Source: Frankia sp. RB7
GTDB lineage: Bacteria > Pseudomonadota > Alphaproteobacteria > Rhizobiales > Xanthobacteraceae
Assembly (NCBI GenBank): GCA_030403585.1
Contig: JAUEPE010000019.1
Coordinates: 55,436-119,435 of the forward strand
Reading direction: 5' to 3'
DNA: 64,000 bases
Part shown: positions 7,488-15,128 of the stretch, piece by piece
Position numbering within the stretch: the first letter of the stretch is position 1
Layout of the letters: the number at the start of each line of letters is the position of its first letter
Position numbers and translations under genes: made by a program
The notes under the pieces: generated by a model
What the model was told of the DNA's origin: nothing
The model's database searches: none
What the model saw: the letters and a program-made list of their open reading frames with translations, nothing else

Positions 7488-8357
7488 CTAAAAGTTAATC
7501 CCGAACACCAACCGCGCCTGGTGCCGTTCGAAATTGACGAGGTCGAGATTGGCGCCCGATCCGGCCTGCCGGCCCCAGGCCTGCATGCTCCAGCTGAGGG
7601 TGAGCCGTGATTGCTCGGAGAGCTGGAAGTAGGCGGTCGGCCCAACGAACAAAGCTTGCCCTGAGAACTCGCCGAGGCCGATGCCTTCATACTGGCGGAA
7701 GTAGCGCATCTCCCCGCCGAGCAGCACGTTTGGGCTGACACGCACCATGCCGGCGAAAGCGGCGCCGATGGCGGAGCTCTTCTCGGACAGACCAGTCACC
7801 TCGAACCGCGTCCATTCCGGCTGGTAGATCAAATTGAGCGCGCCGATCGCAAAGTTCGGGATCAGCTCGCGATCGAAGGCGAGCGTAAAGTCGGTGCCGT
7901 ACATCCGCCCCTTTGCGCCGCTGACCTCGTCGATGCGGTCGCCATGGGTCTCGGCGGCGATCGTCATTCCGAACGGGGCGCTCTCGCGGTCGAGCAGGCG
8001 ATAACGCAGGTCGAGCGAGAGGCCCTGAAAGTTGAACTGGCGGCGGTCGTCGATATCAGGGACGCCGGTGATGTCGTGCAGCGTGGCGTTGGCGCCGACT
8101 TCAATGCGAAAATTCGGCAGCGGCACGATTTCGATCTCGACCTCCTGGCCGAGGGCGCGATAGGTGCCACCGCCCTTGCCGAAGCGTCCCGTCGTCTGGG
8201 TCTGGAATTCGCGCTCGCCGGGATTGCCGACATCGCTGCCGATCATGAAGCCGAAGATGTGCTCGGTGTCGAAGCCCTCTTCGGCGTTAGCGCAAACCGG
8301 CGTGAGCGCGAGCGTAAACGCGACCGCCGTCCGAATTGTCTGGGCTCCAATGCGCAT
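7488..8357 (-). CDS. Predicted outer-membrane beta-barrel protein downstream of pqqA
   Basis: About 289 residues. After a signal peptide (cleavage near PVCANA) the chain shows repeated amphipathic strands and ends in VFGINF with a terminal Phe, the usual outer-membrane barrel C-terminus. Phrases such as LSLDLRYRLLDRES and GPTAYFQLSEQSRLTLSWSMQAW fit strand-turn-strand patterns. No family is recognised. The start could be ATG 8357 (best signal peptide) or ATG 8393, which lies only 26 bases after the pqqA stop. It is probably co-transcribed with pqqA, so a role in export or uptake linked to PQQ or lanthanides is possible but speculative. Confidence 0.6.
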   Translation of the reverse strand: MRIGAQTIRTAVAFTLALTPVCANAEEGFDTEHIFGFMIGSDVGNPGEREFQTQTTGRFGKGGGTYRALGQEVEIEIVPLPNFRIEVGANATLHDITGVPDIDDRRQFNFQGLSLDLRYRLLDRESAPFGMTIAAETHGDRIDEVSGAKGRMYGTDFTLAFDRELIPNFAIGALNLIYQPEWTRFEVTGLSEKSSAIGAAFAGMVRVSPNVLLGGEMRYFRQYEGIGLGEFSGQALFVGPTAYFQLSEQSRLTLSWSMQAWGRQAGSGANLDLVNFERHQARLVFGINF

Positions 8358-8418
8358 CACGAACACTACCACGGCTTCGACGGTATTCGCCATCGAAGCC
8401 GCGGCAGGTCGTTCAGTC

Positions 8419-8499
8419 TTACTTGCGCGCAGCGCAGGCGTACATGTTGATTTCCATGCCGACCGGCACTTCGACGATCTTCGGAGCTTTCCAAGCCAT
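8419..8499 (-). CDS. pqqA: PqqA, PQQ precursor peptide
   Basis: A 26-residue peptide beginning MAWKAPKIVEV and ending GMEINMYACAARK. It holds the conserved Glu and Tyr of PqqA in the spacing E-x3-Y (EINMY); these two residues are crosslinked by PqqE to build PQQ. The start is supported by GGGAG 6 bases upstream. pqqBCDE do not follow: the next gene is the outer-membrane protein at 7488-8357. This is therefore an orphan precursor gene placed among quinoprotein genes, perhaps an additional copy expressed with them, with the modifying enzymes encoded elsewhere. Confidence 0.85.
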   Translation of the reverse strand: MAWKAPKIVEVPVGMEINMYACAARK

Positions 8500-8520
8500 T
8501 CGGGTCTCCCAAGGAATTGA

Positions 8521-8534
8521 GCGCGATATCGCGC
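8521..8534. promoter_or_regulatory. 14-bp perfect palindrome upstream of pqqA
   Basis: GCGCGATATCGCGC begins 22 bases upstream of the pqqA start, next to its ribosome-binding site. It could be an operator or an RNA hairpin in the pqqA leader. Further upstream GAACTGT (8597-8603) and ACAGTTC (8618-8624) form a second dyad, in a probable promoter position. Confidence 0.35.
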
Positions 8535-8669
8535 CGGGCAAAACCTAGGGCTGTGTCAGCAACTGCGCAAGTCTGGAATAGGACCACAAACACAGCGAAC
8601 TGTCGTGTCACACGCGCACAGTTCACTCTCGGGCAAACCGCCTTCGCTCTCAGTCAAGCGCGGCAGTTC

Positions 8670-9062
8670 TCAATGCAGCAGCCGCAGCAGTGCGCGACCC
8701 GCGCTCGAGTTCAGCTCCTTCGCATCCAGCGTTCCATCCTTGTCGGGATTCGCGGCGTTGAAGCGCTGCTCCACCACGGCAAGATATTCGTCGAGTGTCA
8801 GCGTCCCGTCGTGATCGGGGTCGGCAGCGGCGAGTTCTTTCGCCGTTAACCGTCCGCGCAATTCGCGCACGTCGAGCGTCCCGTCATGATCCGGATCGAG
8901 CTTTGCGAACAGCGCGGCGGCCGCCTTCTTGACCTCGGCGAGATCGAGCGTGCCGTCATTGTCGGTGTCGAACATCTTGACGGCGCCGCCGGATGCCGAC
9001 CAGGCCGGACCGGAGAACACAGCAAACGTGAGCGCAAGCGCAATTGAGCGACGCGATATCAT
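8670..9062 (-). CDS. lanM: Lanmodulin homologue (periplasmic lanthanide-binding EF-hand protein)
   Basis: 130 residues with signal peptide MISRRSIALALTFAVFSGPAWSA. Four EF loops follow: DTDNDGTLDLAE, DPDHDGTLDVRE, DPDHDGTLTLDE and NPDKDGTLDAKE, separated by only 12-13 residues. Pro at loop position 2 (loops 2-4), the short linkers, an Asn at position 1 of the last loop and the tail ELNSSAGRALLRLLH are the marks of lanmodulin as known from Methylobacterium. Loop 1 has Thr for Pro and loop 3 has Thr for the position-9 Asp. ATG 9062 has GGGAGG 5 bases upstream; longer in-frame starts are rejected. It is divergent from the PQQ dehydrogenase at 9397. Confidence 0.88.
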   Translation of the reverse strand: MISRRSIALALTFAVFSGPAWSASGGAVKMFDTDNDGTLDLAEVKKAAAALFAKLDPDHDGTLDVRELRGRLTAKELAAADPDHDGTLTLDEYLAVVEQRFNAANPDKDGTLDAKELNSSAGRALLRLLH

Positions 9063-9396
9063 TTTGACCTCCCAGACCATGAGCCCCGATTCGCGGGGGA
9101 TCGCCACAACATAAGTCCGCAAGCCGGCCTCGGTTCAAGCCGAATTGCGATGCCACGACCGCGACGAAACCGGGTCGCACCAAAAATCTCGCGCTGCGTC
9201 AATCTTCGCGTGGAGGAATTTGTTGCAGCGCATTCGCACAAGACGAGCAAAATTCTTCGGGGATTGCCGCATCAAGCCTGGCATCTGGCGTCCAACATAT
9301 CGGCAGCGCGCTTTCGACTTTCGTATTGACGGGTTTTGCTTTCGGGCGGAGTGTTGCAATCGCAGCGTCAAAAGGCGCGCATATTGGGAGGAACGG
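9063..9396. promoter_or_regulatory. 334-base divergent region between lanM and the PQQ dehydrogenase
   Basis: No supported gene. It must contain the promoters of lanM (minus) and the PQQ alcohol dehydrogenase (plus). Two similar stretches, GTTGCAGCGCATTCGCAC near 9222 and GTTGCAATCGCAGCGTCA near 9354, share a GTTGCA core and GC-rich continuation and could be binding sites for a common regulator. Confidence 0.4.
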
Positions 9397-11061
9397 ATGA
9401 AACGCTTTGCGATGGCCGCGAGCCTCGTCATATCCGCATGCTCGGTTGCGAGCGCACAGACGACCGATCAACTGGTCAAAGGCGCAACCGATACGTCGAA
9501 CGTTCTCAATTACGGGATGGGCTACAATCTCCAGCGCTTCTCGACGCTGAACCAGGTCAACAAGGACACCGTCAAGAACCTCGTCCCGGTCTGGAATTAT
9601 TCCTTCAACGACGATCGCAGCGAGGAATCGCAGCCGCTGGTCTACCAGGGCGTGATCTACGTAACCTCTCACAACGCGACCATGGCGGTCGACGCCAAGA
9701 CCGGCAAGCAGATCTGGAAATCCAAGATCGAATATCCGGCCGAGACGCCGCGCATCGTCTGCTGCGGCATCATCAATCGCGGCGGCGCGCTTTACGAGGG
9801 AAAGCTGTTCCGCACCACGCTCGACGCCAACGTGATCGCGATCGACGCCAAGGACGGCAAGGAGCTGTGGCGGCAGAAGGCGGCCGACATCAAGGAAGGC
9901 TATTCGATGACGGTGGCGCCACTGGTCGCCGACGGCGTCGTCATCACCGGCATCTCCGGCGCCGAGTTCGGCACCCGCGGCTTCATCGACGGCTGGGATC
10001 CGGCAACGGGCAAGCATCTCTGGCGCACCCATTCGGTTCCCTCGCCGGACGAGCCCGGCGGCGACACCTGGAAGGGCGACACCTGGAAGCTCGGCGGCGG
10101 CTCGACCTGGATCACGGGCTCCTATGATCCCGAGCTGAACACGGTCTATTGGGGCATCGGCAATCCCGGCCCGTTCAACGCGGCCGTGCGCCCCGGCGAC
10201 AATCTCTACACCTGCTCCGTGCTGGCGATGGATCCCAAGACCGGCAAGATCAAGTGGCACTACCAGTTCTCGCCGAACAATCCGTTCGACTATGACTCTG
10301 TGGCCGAGATGGTCCTCGCCGATATGAACGTCGAGGGCAAGCCGACCAAGGTGTTGATGGATGCCAACCGCAACGGCTTCTTCTACGTGCTCGACCGCAC
10401 CAACGGAAAGCTGCTCGCGGCCAATCCTTACGTGAAGGTGAACTGGGCAACCGGCATCGACATGAAGACAGGGCGGCCGATCGAGACCGATGTCGTCACC
10501 GGCGCGCGCGAGGGCAAGAAGGTCACCGTCTATCCGTCGATCCTCGGCGGCAAGAACTGGGAGCCGATGTCGTTCAACCCGCAGACCGGCCTCGCCTACG
10601 CCAACACGCTCGCCTTCGGCGGCAAGTACAAGTCGGAGCCGGCCACCTTCAAGCAGGGTGAATGGTATCTCGGCATGGACCTCACCGATCCCTGGGAATG
10701 GGGTGACGGCGCGCGCGGCCATCTGAAGGCGATCGATCCGATGACCGGCAAGGCGAAGTGGGAGGCGGCAAGCGATATCCCGCGCTTCTCCGGCGTGCTG
10801 TCGACCGCGGGCGGCGTCGTGTTCACGGGTGCGCTGACCGGCGAGTTCGAGGCCTTCGACGCCGACACCGGCAAGAAGCTCTGGCAGTTCCAGACCGGCT
10901 CCGGCATCGAGGGACAGCCGGTGACCTGGCAGCAGGACGGCGTGCAGTACATCGCCGTCACCAGCGGCTATGGCGGCGTCTACTCGCTGTTCTCCGGCGA
11001 CGAGCGGCTGGCCAAGGTGCCACCCGGCGGCTCGCTGTGGGTCTTCGCGGTGAAGCAGTAG
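9397..11061 (+). CDS. PQQ-dependent alcohol dehydrogenase, lanthanide type (ExaF/PedH-like)
   Basis: 554 residues with a signal peptide (MKRFAMAASLVISACSVASAQ) and eight-bladed propeller repeats (DAKTGKQIWK, DAKDGKELWR, DPKTGKIKWHYQ). The vicinal disulfide CC is at residues 122-123 (RIVCCGIINRG). The active site reads PFDYDSVAEM: catalytic Asp298 with a second Asp at 300, the extra acidic ligand typical of lanthanide-dependent enzymes. Glu190 (SGAEFG) and Asn256 (IGNPGPF) match metal ligands. The GGGAGG-ATG arrangement fixes the start at 9397. Electrons probably pass to the cytochrome c encoded next. The alcohol substrate cannot be read from the sequence. Confidence 0.88.
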   Translation: MKRFAMAASLVISACSVASAQTTDQLVKGATDTSNVLNYGMGYNLQRFSTLNQVNKDTVKNLVPVWNYSFNDDRSEESQPLVYQGVIYVTSHNATMAVDAKTGKQIWKSKIEYPAETPRIVCCGIINRGGALYEGKLFRTTLDANVIAIDAKDGKELWRQKAADIKEGYSMTVAPLVADGVVITGISGAEFGTRGFIDGWDPATGKHLWRTHSVPSPDEPGGDTWKGDTWKLGGGSTWITGSYDPELNTVYWGIGNPGPFNAAVRPGDNLYTCSVLAMDPKTGKIKWHYQFSPNNPFDYDSVAEMVLADMNVEGKPTKVLMDANRNGFFYVLDRTNGKLLAANPYVKVNWATGIDMKTGRPIETDVVTGAREGKKVTVYPSILGGKNWEPMSFNPQTGLAYANTLAFGGKYKSEPATFKQGEWYLGMDLTDPWEWGDGARGHLKAIDPMTGKAKWEAASDIPRFSGVLSTAGGVVFTGALTGEFEAFDADTGKKLWQFQTGSGIEGQPVTWQQDGVQYIAVTSGYGGVYSLFSGDERLAKVPPGGSLWVFAVKQ

Positions 11062-11073
11062 CGGCAAGACACG

Positions 11074-11427
11074 TTGAGAGACATATCTCACAGGACGGTG
11101 GCGATCCTCGCCACCGTCGCGGTGCTGACGGTCGCGCTTGCGGCGACCGTTCGTGCCGCGGATGATTCGAACGGCAATCCGCTGCAGGTGCAGATCGACC
11201 ACGGCAGGTCGACCTATGCCGAAAAATGCTCGCACTGCCACGGCCCCAACATGATGAATTCCGGCACCATCACGCCGGACCTGCGCGCCTTTCCCGACGA
11301 CAAGACGCGCTTCGTCACCACCGTGAAGAACGGCAAGAACAACAAGATGCCGCCCTGGGGTGACATCCTCAACGATGACGAGATCGGCAATCTCTGGGCC
11401 TTCATCTCGAGCCGGAGGAAACCATGA
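11074..11427 (+). CDS. Periplasmic mono-haem cytochrome c
   Basis: 117 residues: a signal peptide, then the haem site CSHCH in AEKCSHCHGPNMMNSG and a probable axial Met in NNKMPPWGDILNDDEI, a typical class I cytochrome c with the C-terminal helix IGNLWAFISSRR. It follows the PQQ dehydrogenase by 12 bases and is its likely electron acceptor. The start is uncertain: TTG 11074 gives the full signal peptide, and GTG 11098 would shorten it. Its end overlaps the next gene (ATGA). Confidence 0.85.
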   Translation: MRDISHRTVAILATVAVLTVALAATVRAADDSNGNPLQVQIDHGRSTYAEKCSHCHGPNMMNSGTITPDLRAFPDDKTRFVTTVKNGKNNKMPPWGDILNDDEIGNLWAFISSRRKP

Positions 11428-12350
11428 GAGGTCGGCTGGCGGTACTAGGCCTCGCCATCGTGCTCGCGGCACCGGCGACAGCGGCGTGGGCGGCAGATCC
11501 GTTGAGCATCTGTCTCGACGAGGACCGCCCGCCGCTCTCCGCGCATCACCGCGGCAAGCCGGACTCGGGCTTCGACGTGCTGCTGGCGCAGGCGATCGCA
11601 GACCGGATGGGACGCCCGCTCAAAATCCAGTGGTTCGAGAGCAAGCTGGACGAGGATTCGAGCCCGCAGCTCGAGGCCAACGCGCTGCTCTCGGACGGCC
11701 GCTGCTCGCTGGTCGGTGGCTACGCGCTGACGACGGATTCCCTGGTCAAGCCCGGCCTGAAGACGGCGCGCCTGCCGGATTTCGCGGGCGCCACGCGCGA
11801 TGACCGGCGCCGCCGCGTTACGCTCGGCGTGCTCGCGCCGACCCGGCCTTACGTCTATTCGCCGATGACGGTGGTGCTCGGGCCAAAGGCGCGCCACCGC
11901 AAGATCAGCGATATCGGCGACCTCGCCGGTCTTCGTCTTGCGATCGAAAGCGGATCCCTGGGCGATGCCATCCTGATGACCTTCGACAAGGGACGGCTGA
12001 TCGACAACATCACCCATCTCGTGCCCGCCCGCGACGACCTCCTGGGCTCGCTCGATCGCGGCGATTATGATGCGACCCTGATCGACCTCGCGCGCTACGA
12101 CGCCCACCGCACCGCGCATCCCGACACGGCGATATCAGCCTCCGGCTATTATTATCCGATCGGGGCCAATCGCGGCTATGTCGGGCTCGGCAGCGATCCT
12201 GCCTTGATCGAGGCCGCCAACAAGGCGCTGACGGATCTTGCAGCCGAGGGCAAGATCGTCGAATTCGGCAAGCAAGCCGGCCTGACCTATCTGACGCCGC
12301 GCGAGCCTGCGATCCTCGGGGACGTCTGGGCGAAGATCATTCAGCGGTGA
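11424..12350 (+). CDS. MxaJ/XoxJ-type periplasmic binding protein
   Basis: 308 residues with a signal peptide (MRGRLAVLGLAIVLAAPATAAWA) and a family 3 binding-protein fold (DPLSICLDEDRPPLSAHHRG, GFDVLLAQAIADRMGRPLKI). It is the third gene of the operon PQQ dehydrogenase - cytochrome c - MxaJ-type, the same arrangement as mxaFJG and xoxFGJ clusters. A role in maturation of the quinoprotein is inferred from this order. Its ATG overlaps the cytochrome stop (11424-11427). The xoxF operon at 15129 has no such gene of its own, so this protein may serve both. Confidence 0.82.
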   Translation: MRGRLAVLGLAIVLAAPATAAWAADPLSICLDEDRPPLSAHHRGKPDSGFDVLLAQAIADRMGRPLKIQWFESKLDEDSSPQLEANALLSDGRCSLVGGYALTTDSLVKPGLKTARLPDFAGATRDDRRRRVTLGVLAPTRPYVYSPMTVVLGPKARHRKISDIGDLAGLRLAIESGSLGDAILMTFDKGRLIDNITHLVPARDDLLGSLDRGDYDATLIDLARYDAHRTAHPDTAISASGYYYPIGANRGYVGLGSDPALIEAANKALTDLAAEGKIVEFGKQAGLTYLTPREPAILGDVWAKIIQR

Positions 12351-12390
12351 GGTCGTCGCGGAGGGCCGCCACGCTGCGCCCCGCTCTCCG

Positions 12391-12515
12391 CTGTCATGCC
12401 CCGCCTTGTGCGCAATTGCGAACTGGGGCGGGGCATCCAGTACGCCGCGGCTTGTCGTTTCAATCACTGCCGTCTCGGCGTACTGGATCGCCCGGTCAAG
12501 CCGGGCAATGACAGC
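12391..12515. repeat. Palindromic interspersed repeat, Bradyrhizobium type
   Basis: Nested inverted repeats: ATGCCCCGCC with GGGGCGGGGCAT around a 20-base centre, then ATCCAGTACGCCG with CGGCGTACTGGAT, and a terminal CCCGGTCAAGCCGGG hairpin followed by ATGACAG. This is the form of small palindromic repeats that occur in many copies in Bradyrhizobium genomes. It fills most of the gap between the MxaJ-type gene and the FUSC gene and could stabilise or end the transcript. Confidence 0.65.
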
Positions 12516-12604
12516 GAGAGTGTGGCAAGACCGTCGGCTCGCGCACCGAAGTCAGGAGCCTGCTCCTGTGCTATGCATTACGTCTCATTTGACGACGGTG
12601 CCCC

Positions 12605-13627
12605 GTGAACGCCCCGACCATCCCGCCCTCCGCGGGCCTGCGCGATATCCTCTCCCGTGAAATCAAGAGCAGCGAGCTGCTGCGCGCGCTGATCGTCGTC
12701 GGCCCGTTCGTGGCCGTCTATTTCATCTCGGGCGAGACGGCGCTGTTGAATTTGGGACTGATCGCGGTGTCGCTGCTCATTCCAGCACTGCGGCTGCACC
12801 TTCCGCCCAAAGTGATCGCGTGGCACTACCTTGCGATCCTCGTGGCGTTTGCGGCTCTCTTCCTCGCCGCTCCGATCAAACCGCTGTTCGTGGTGTTGAC
12901 GGCGCTTGCCGGCCTCCTTGCGGTGGCGGGAACGCGCTATGGCGAGCACTTCCGCACCATCGGCAATTGGGTGTTCATTCCGGCCGTCTATCTCGCCTGC
13001 GAGGTGCGCGAGGGCGTGAGCGCGTCGGAAGCGCTGCGTCATGCCGGCATCATCATTGTCTCCTCGCCGGTTGCGCTGGCGCTGGTCTGCGGCATCCAGG
13101 TTTACGACCAGCAGCGGCGTGGCAATGCCGCGACCTCGTTCGGGCGGCCTGCGGCCGAGTGGCTGCTGCCCGCGGCGGCTACCGCCATGGCGGTGTTCGC
13201 CGCGTCGGCGCTGGTCGAGATCCTGGATCTTGCGCAAGGGCAATGGGTGATGTGGTCGGCAGCAAGCGTCGTGGTCGGCGATCTCTCCGCCTCCACCGAC
13301 AAGCTGAAGCAACGTGCCATCGGCGCCTTCGTCGGCGTACCCTTGGGCTTCCTCACTGGCCTCGCGCTGCCGCAGAACCGTGTCGGTTATGCGCTTGCGA
13401 TTCTTGCGGCCACGCTCACGCTGATCTCGTTCTCCCGCTATATCGTCGGCTTCGGCCTGCGCTGCTTCTTTATCGCGCTCGCCGCGTCCTTCGCCGGCGG
13501 CGCCAGCGGCATTGCGGAGGAGCGCATTACCAACGTGATCATCGGTGGCGCGTTCGGCCTCATCGCGGTGGCCCTGACCGACATCGTCTGGCAGCGTGTG
13601 GTACGGAAAGACCCGTCATCGGGCTAG
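12605..13627 (+). CDS. FUSC-family inner-membrane protein
   Basis: 340 residues with about ten membrane segments in two groups, split by a short charged loop (YDQQRRGNAATS). The second half contains QGQWVMWSAASVVVGDLSASTDKLKQRAIGAFVGVPLGF, which matches the core of fusaric acid resistance/aromatic acid exporter (FUSC) proteins. The long cytoplasmic domain of AaeB is absent. It starts at GTG 12605. The repeat upstream separates it from the quinoprotein genes, so a link to them is doubtful. Substrate unknown. Confidence 0.7.
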   Translation: MNAPTIPPSAGLRDILSREIKSSELLRALIVVGPFVAVYFISGETALLNLGLIAVSLLIPALRLHLPPKVIAWHYLAILVAFAALFLAAPIKPLFVVLTALAGLLAVAGTRYGEHFRTIGNWVFIPAVYLACEVREGVSASEALRHAGIIIVSSPVALALVCGIQVYDQQRRGNAATSFGRPAAEWLLPAAATAMAVFAASALVEILDLAQGQWVMWSAASVVVGDLSASTDKLKQRAIGAFVGVPLGFLTGLALPQNRVGYALAILAATLTLISFSRYIVGFGLRCFFIALAASFAGGASGIAEERITNVIIGGAFGLIAVALTDIVWQRVVRKDPSSG

Positions 13628-13645
13628 AGCGCAGCCACAGCGCGC

Positions 13646-14614
13646 TTAGTTCTCGTCCACGGCAACCGCGCCCTGCTGCCCCTTGTGGATCGAAGACGGC
13701 ACCACACCAAAATATTTCCGGAACACGCGGCTGAAATGCGATGAGCTGGAGAAGCCCCACGAAAACGCGACGTCGGTGATGGTCTTGCCGCCGTGCGCCT
13801 CGAGCTCCTGGCGGCAGTTCTGAAGGCGCGCCTGCCAGATGTAATCGCTCACCGTGGTGCCGCGCTCCGAGAACAGCATGTGCAGATAGCGCTTGGAGCA
13901 GCCGAGCTCGGCGGAGATCTGGTCGATGCACAGATCGGGATCGCGCAGGTGCTCGCGGATGAAAAATTGGGCACGCACATACATCGCCTCGGGTCCGACC
14001 CGATCGAACATCGTGTCGGCTTCGCGCAGCGGCAGCAGCAACAGATCAATCAGCGAATCGGCAACACCGACCGCGCTGTTGGCCGACAACTTCGCCGCCT
14101 CGTCGAACGTGGCATGGACGAAATCATGGGCGATCCGTCCCGTCCCCGTTTTCGCCGACAGCTTGCAGGCCGGCATGCGCTGCGACGGGAAGCCGCGATC
14201 GCGCAGCAGCGACTTCGGCACGATCACCACGTCGTGGCGCGTGAAGGCGGGACTGACGATCAGATGCGGGCACGAGACGTCGTAGGCGATGATGTCGCCG
14301 GGGTTCAGCTCGATGTGGCGACCTTCCTGCTCGAAATAGGACACGCCGTATGTCTGGAAGTGAATCTTGATGTAGGGGTGTTCATTGGTCTTGGCGCGCG
14401 CCAGCGTGTGCGCGATGCGATGCTGGCTGACCTCGATCTGACAGAGCTTCAGGCGCGAGACAGAGGTGTAGTCGATGCGCCCTTCGAGCGAGGATGCTTC
14501 CAGCGGATCGACATCGAAATGGCCGCACAGACTCGTCAGTCCGTCGATCCAGCTCTGAATCTGCCGCTTCGGCGTCAGTCCCGTCGTCGAGAGCGTATGA
14601 ATTGTGTCGGACAT
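13646..14614 (-). CDS. AraC-family transcriptional regulator, probable xoxF-locus regulator
   Basis: About 322 residues. The N-terminal half resembles the AraC-binding-like sensor domain (IKIHFQTYGVSYFEQEGRHIEL, NPGDIIAYDVSCPHLIVS). The C-terminal 100 residues hold both helix-turn-helix units (IDQISAELGCSKRYLHMLFSERG and ITDVAFSWGFSSSSHFSRVFRKYFG). ATG 14614 is chosen; an in-frame ATG at 14686 would add 24 Arg-rich residues and has no better ribosome site. It is divergent from xoxF across a 500-base gap, so control of xoxF is likely but unproven. Confidence 0.82.
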   Translation of the reverse strand: MSDTIHTLSTTGLTPKRQIQSWIDGLTSLCGHFDVDPLEASSLEGRIDYTSVSRLKLCQIEVSQHRIAHTLARAKTNEHPYIKIHFQTYGVSYFEQEGRHIELNPGDIIAYDVSCPHLIVSPAFTRHDVVIVPKSLLRDRGFPSQRMPACKLSAKTGTGRIAHDFVHATFDEAAKLSANSAVGVADSLIDLLLLPLREADTMFDRVGPEAMYVRAQFFIREHLRDPDLCIDQISAELGCSKRYLHMLFSERGTTVSDYIWQARLQNCRQELEAHGGKTITDVAFSWGFSSSSHFSRVFRKYFGVVPSSIHKGQQGAVAVDEN

Positions 14615-15128
14615 TAATCCAGCCACTGGTGATACCCGGAGATTCGACGCGAATCGCGGCCAGCGCCTGCTGGAGCCCTCAGCCATGATTGCGTGACGTT
14701 TACCTCAAATTTGGGCGGTCTTTTGAACGAGCGCCATCGTTCCATTGCCACCCTTGAGAGTTAATCCTCCGCCTTAGTAGCAGCGCCGTCAAGGGGAACC
14801 TGTTCGTTGAGCGCTGCACGACGGCGAGCGGAAGCCGCTGAATTCGCTACTGCAAAATCAAAAACTTCGCATCCGTGCGCTATCGAGCAAGGCGGCTTCT
14901 CTCTTGGGCAAGTTTCCCGATAGCGAAGTCGTTAGGAATTACGGCAGGAACAAACAAAACGGGCCGCTCCTGCACGCGGACCTGTAGCTCTCATCCTGAG
15001 GAGGAAACAGCACAGCATCGTTTCTGGTCCCCAACGTGACCGCCCTGCACGAGCAGACGCCGGACGAAAAGCCCGGCGATTAAGCAATGCTTCGGAAACA
15101 ATAAAACGCGACCAACGGAGGAATGACT
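14615..15128. promoter_or_regulatory. xoxF upstream region with CGCTATCG/CGATAGCG dyad
   Basis: No supported gene in this 514-base gap. The 8-mers CGCTATCG (14878-14885) and CGATAGCG (14918-14925) form an inverted repeat with a 32-base spacer, a candidate site for the divergent AraC-type regulator. GGAGG at 15117-15121 is the xoxF ribosome-binding site. It sits 7 bases before ATG 15129 but touches ATG 15123, which selects the former. Confidence 0.5.

Noticed and set aside
8670..9062. Generic calmodulin-like EF-hand protein
   Set aside because: Loop spacing of 12-13 residues, Pro at loop position 2 and the C-terminal helix match lanmodulin instead.
9199..11472. 757-codon open frame on the minus strand
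   Set aside because: It is antisense to the PQQ dehydrogenase and cytochrome c genes, with the His/Arg/Asp-rich composition expected from reading high-GC codons backwards; no domain is recognisable.
15123..15128. Earlier ATG for xoxF at 15123
   Set aside because: The GGAGG at 15117-15121 nearly touches it, while ATG 15129 has a 7-base spacer and begins the signal peptide directly.
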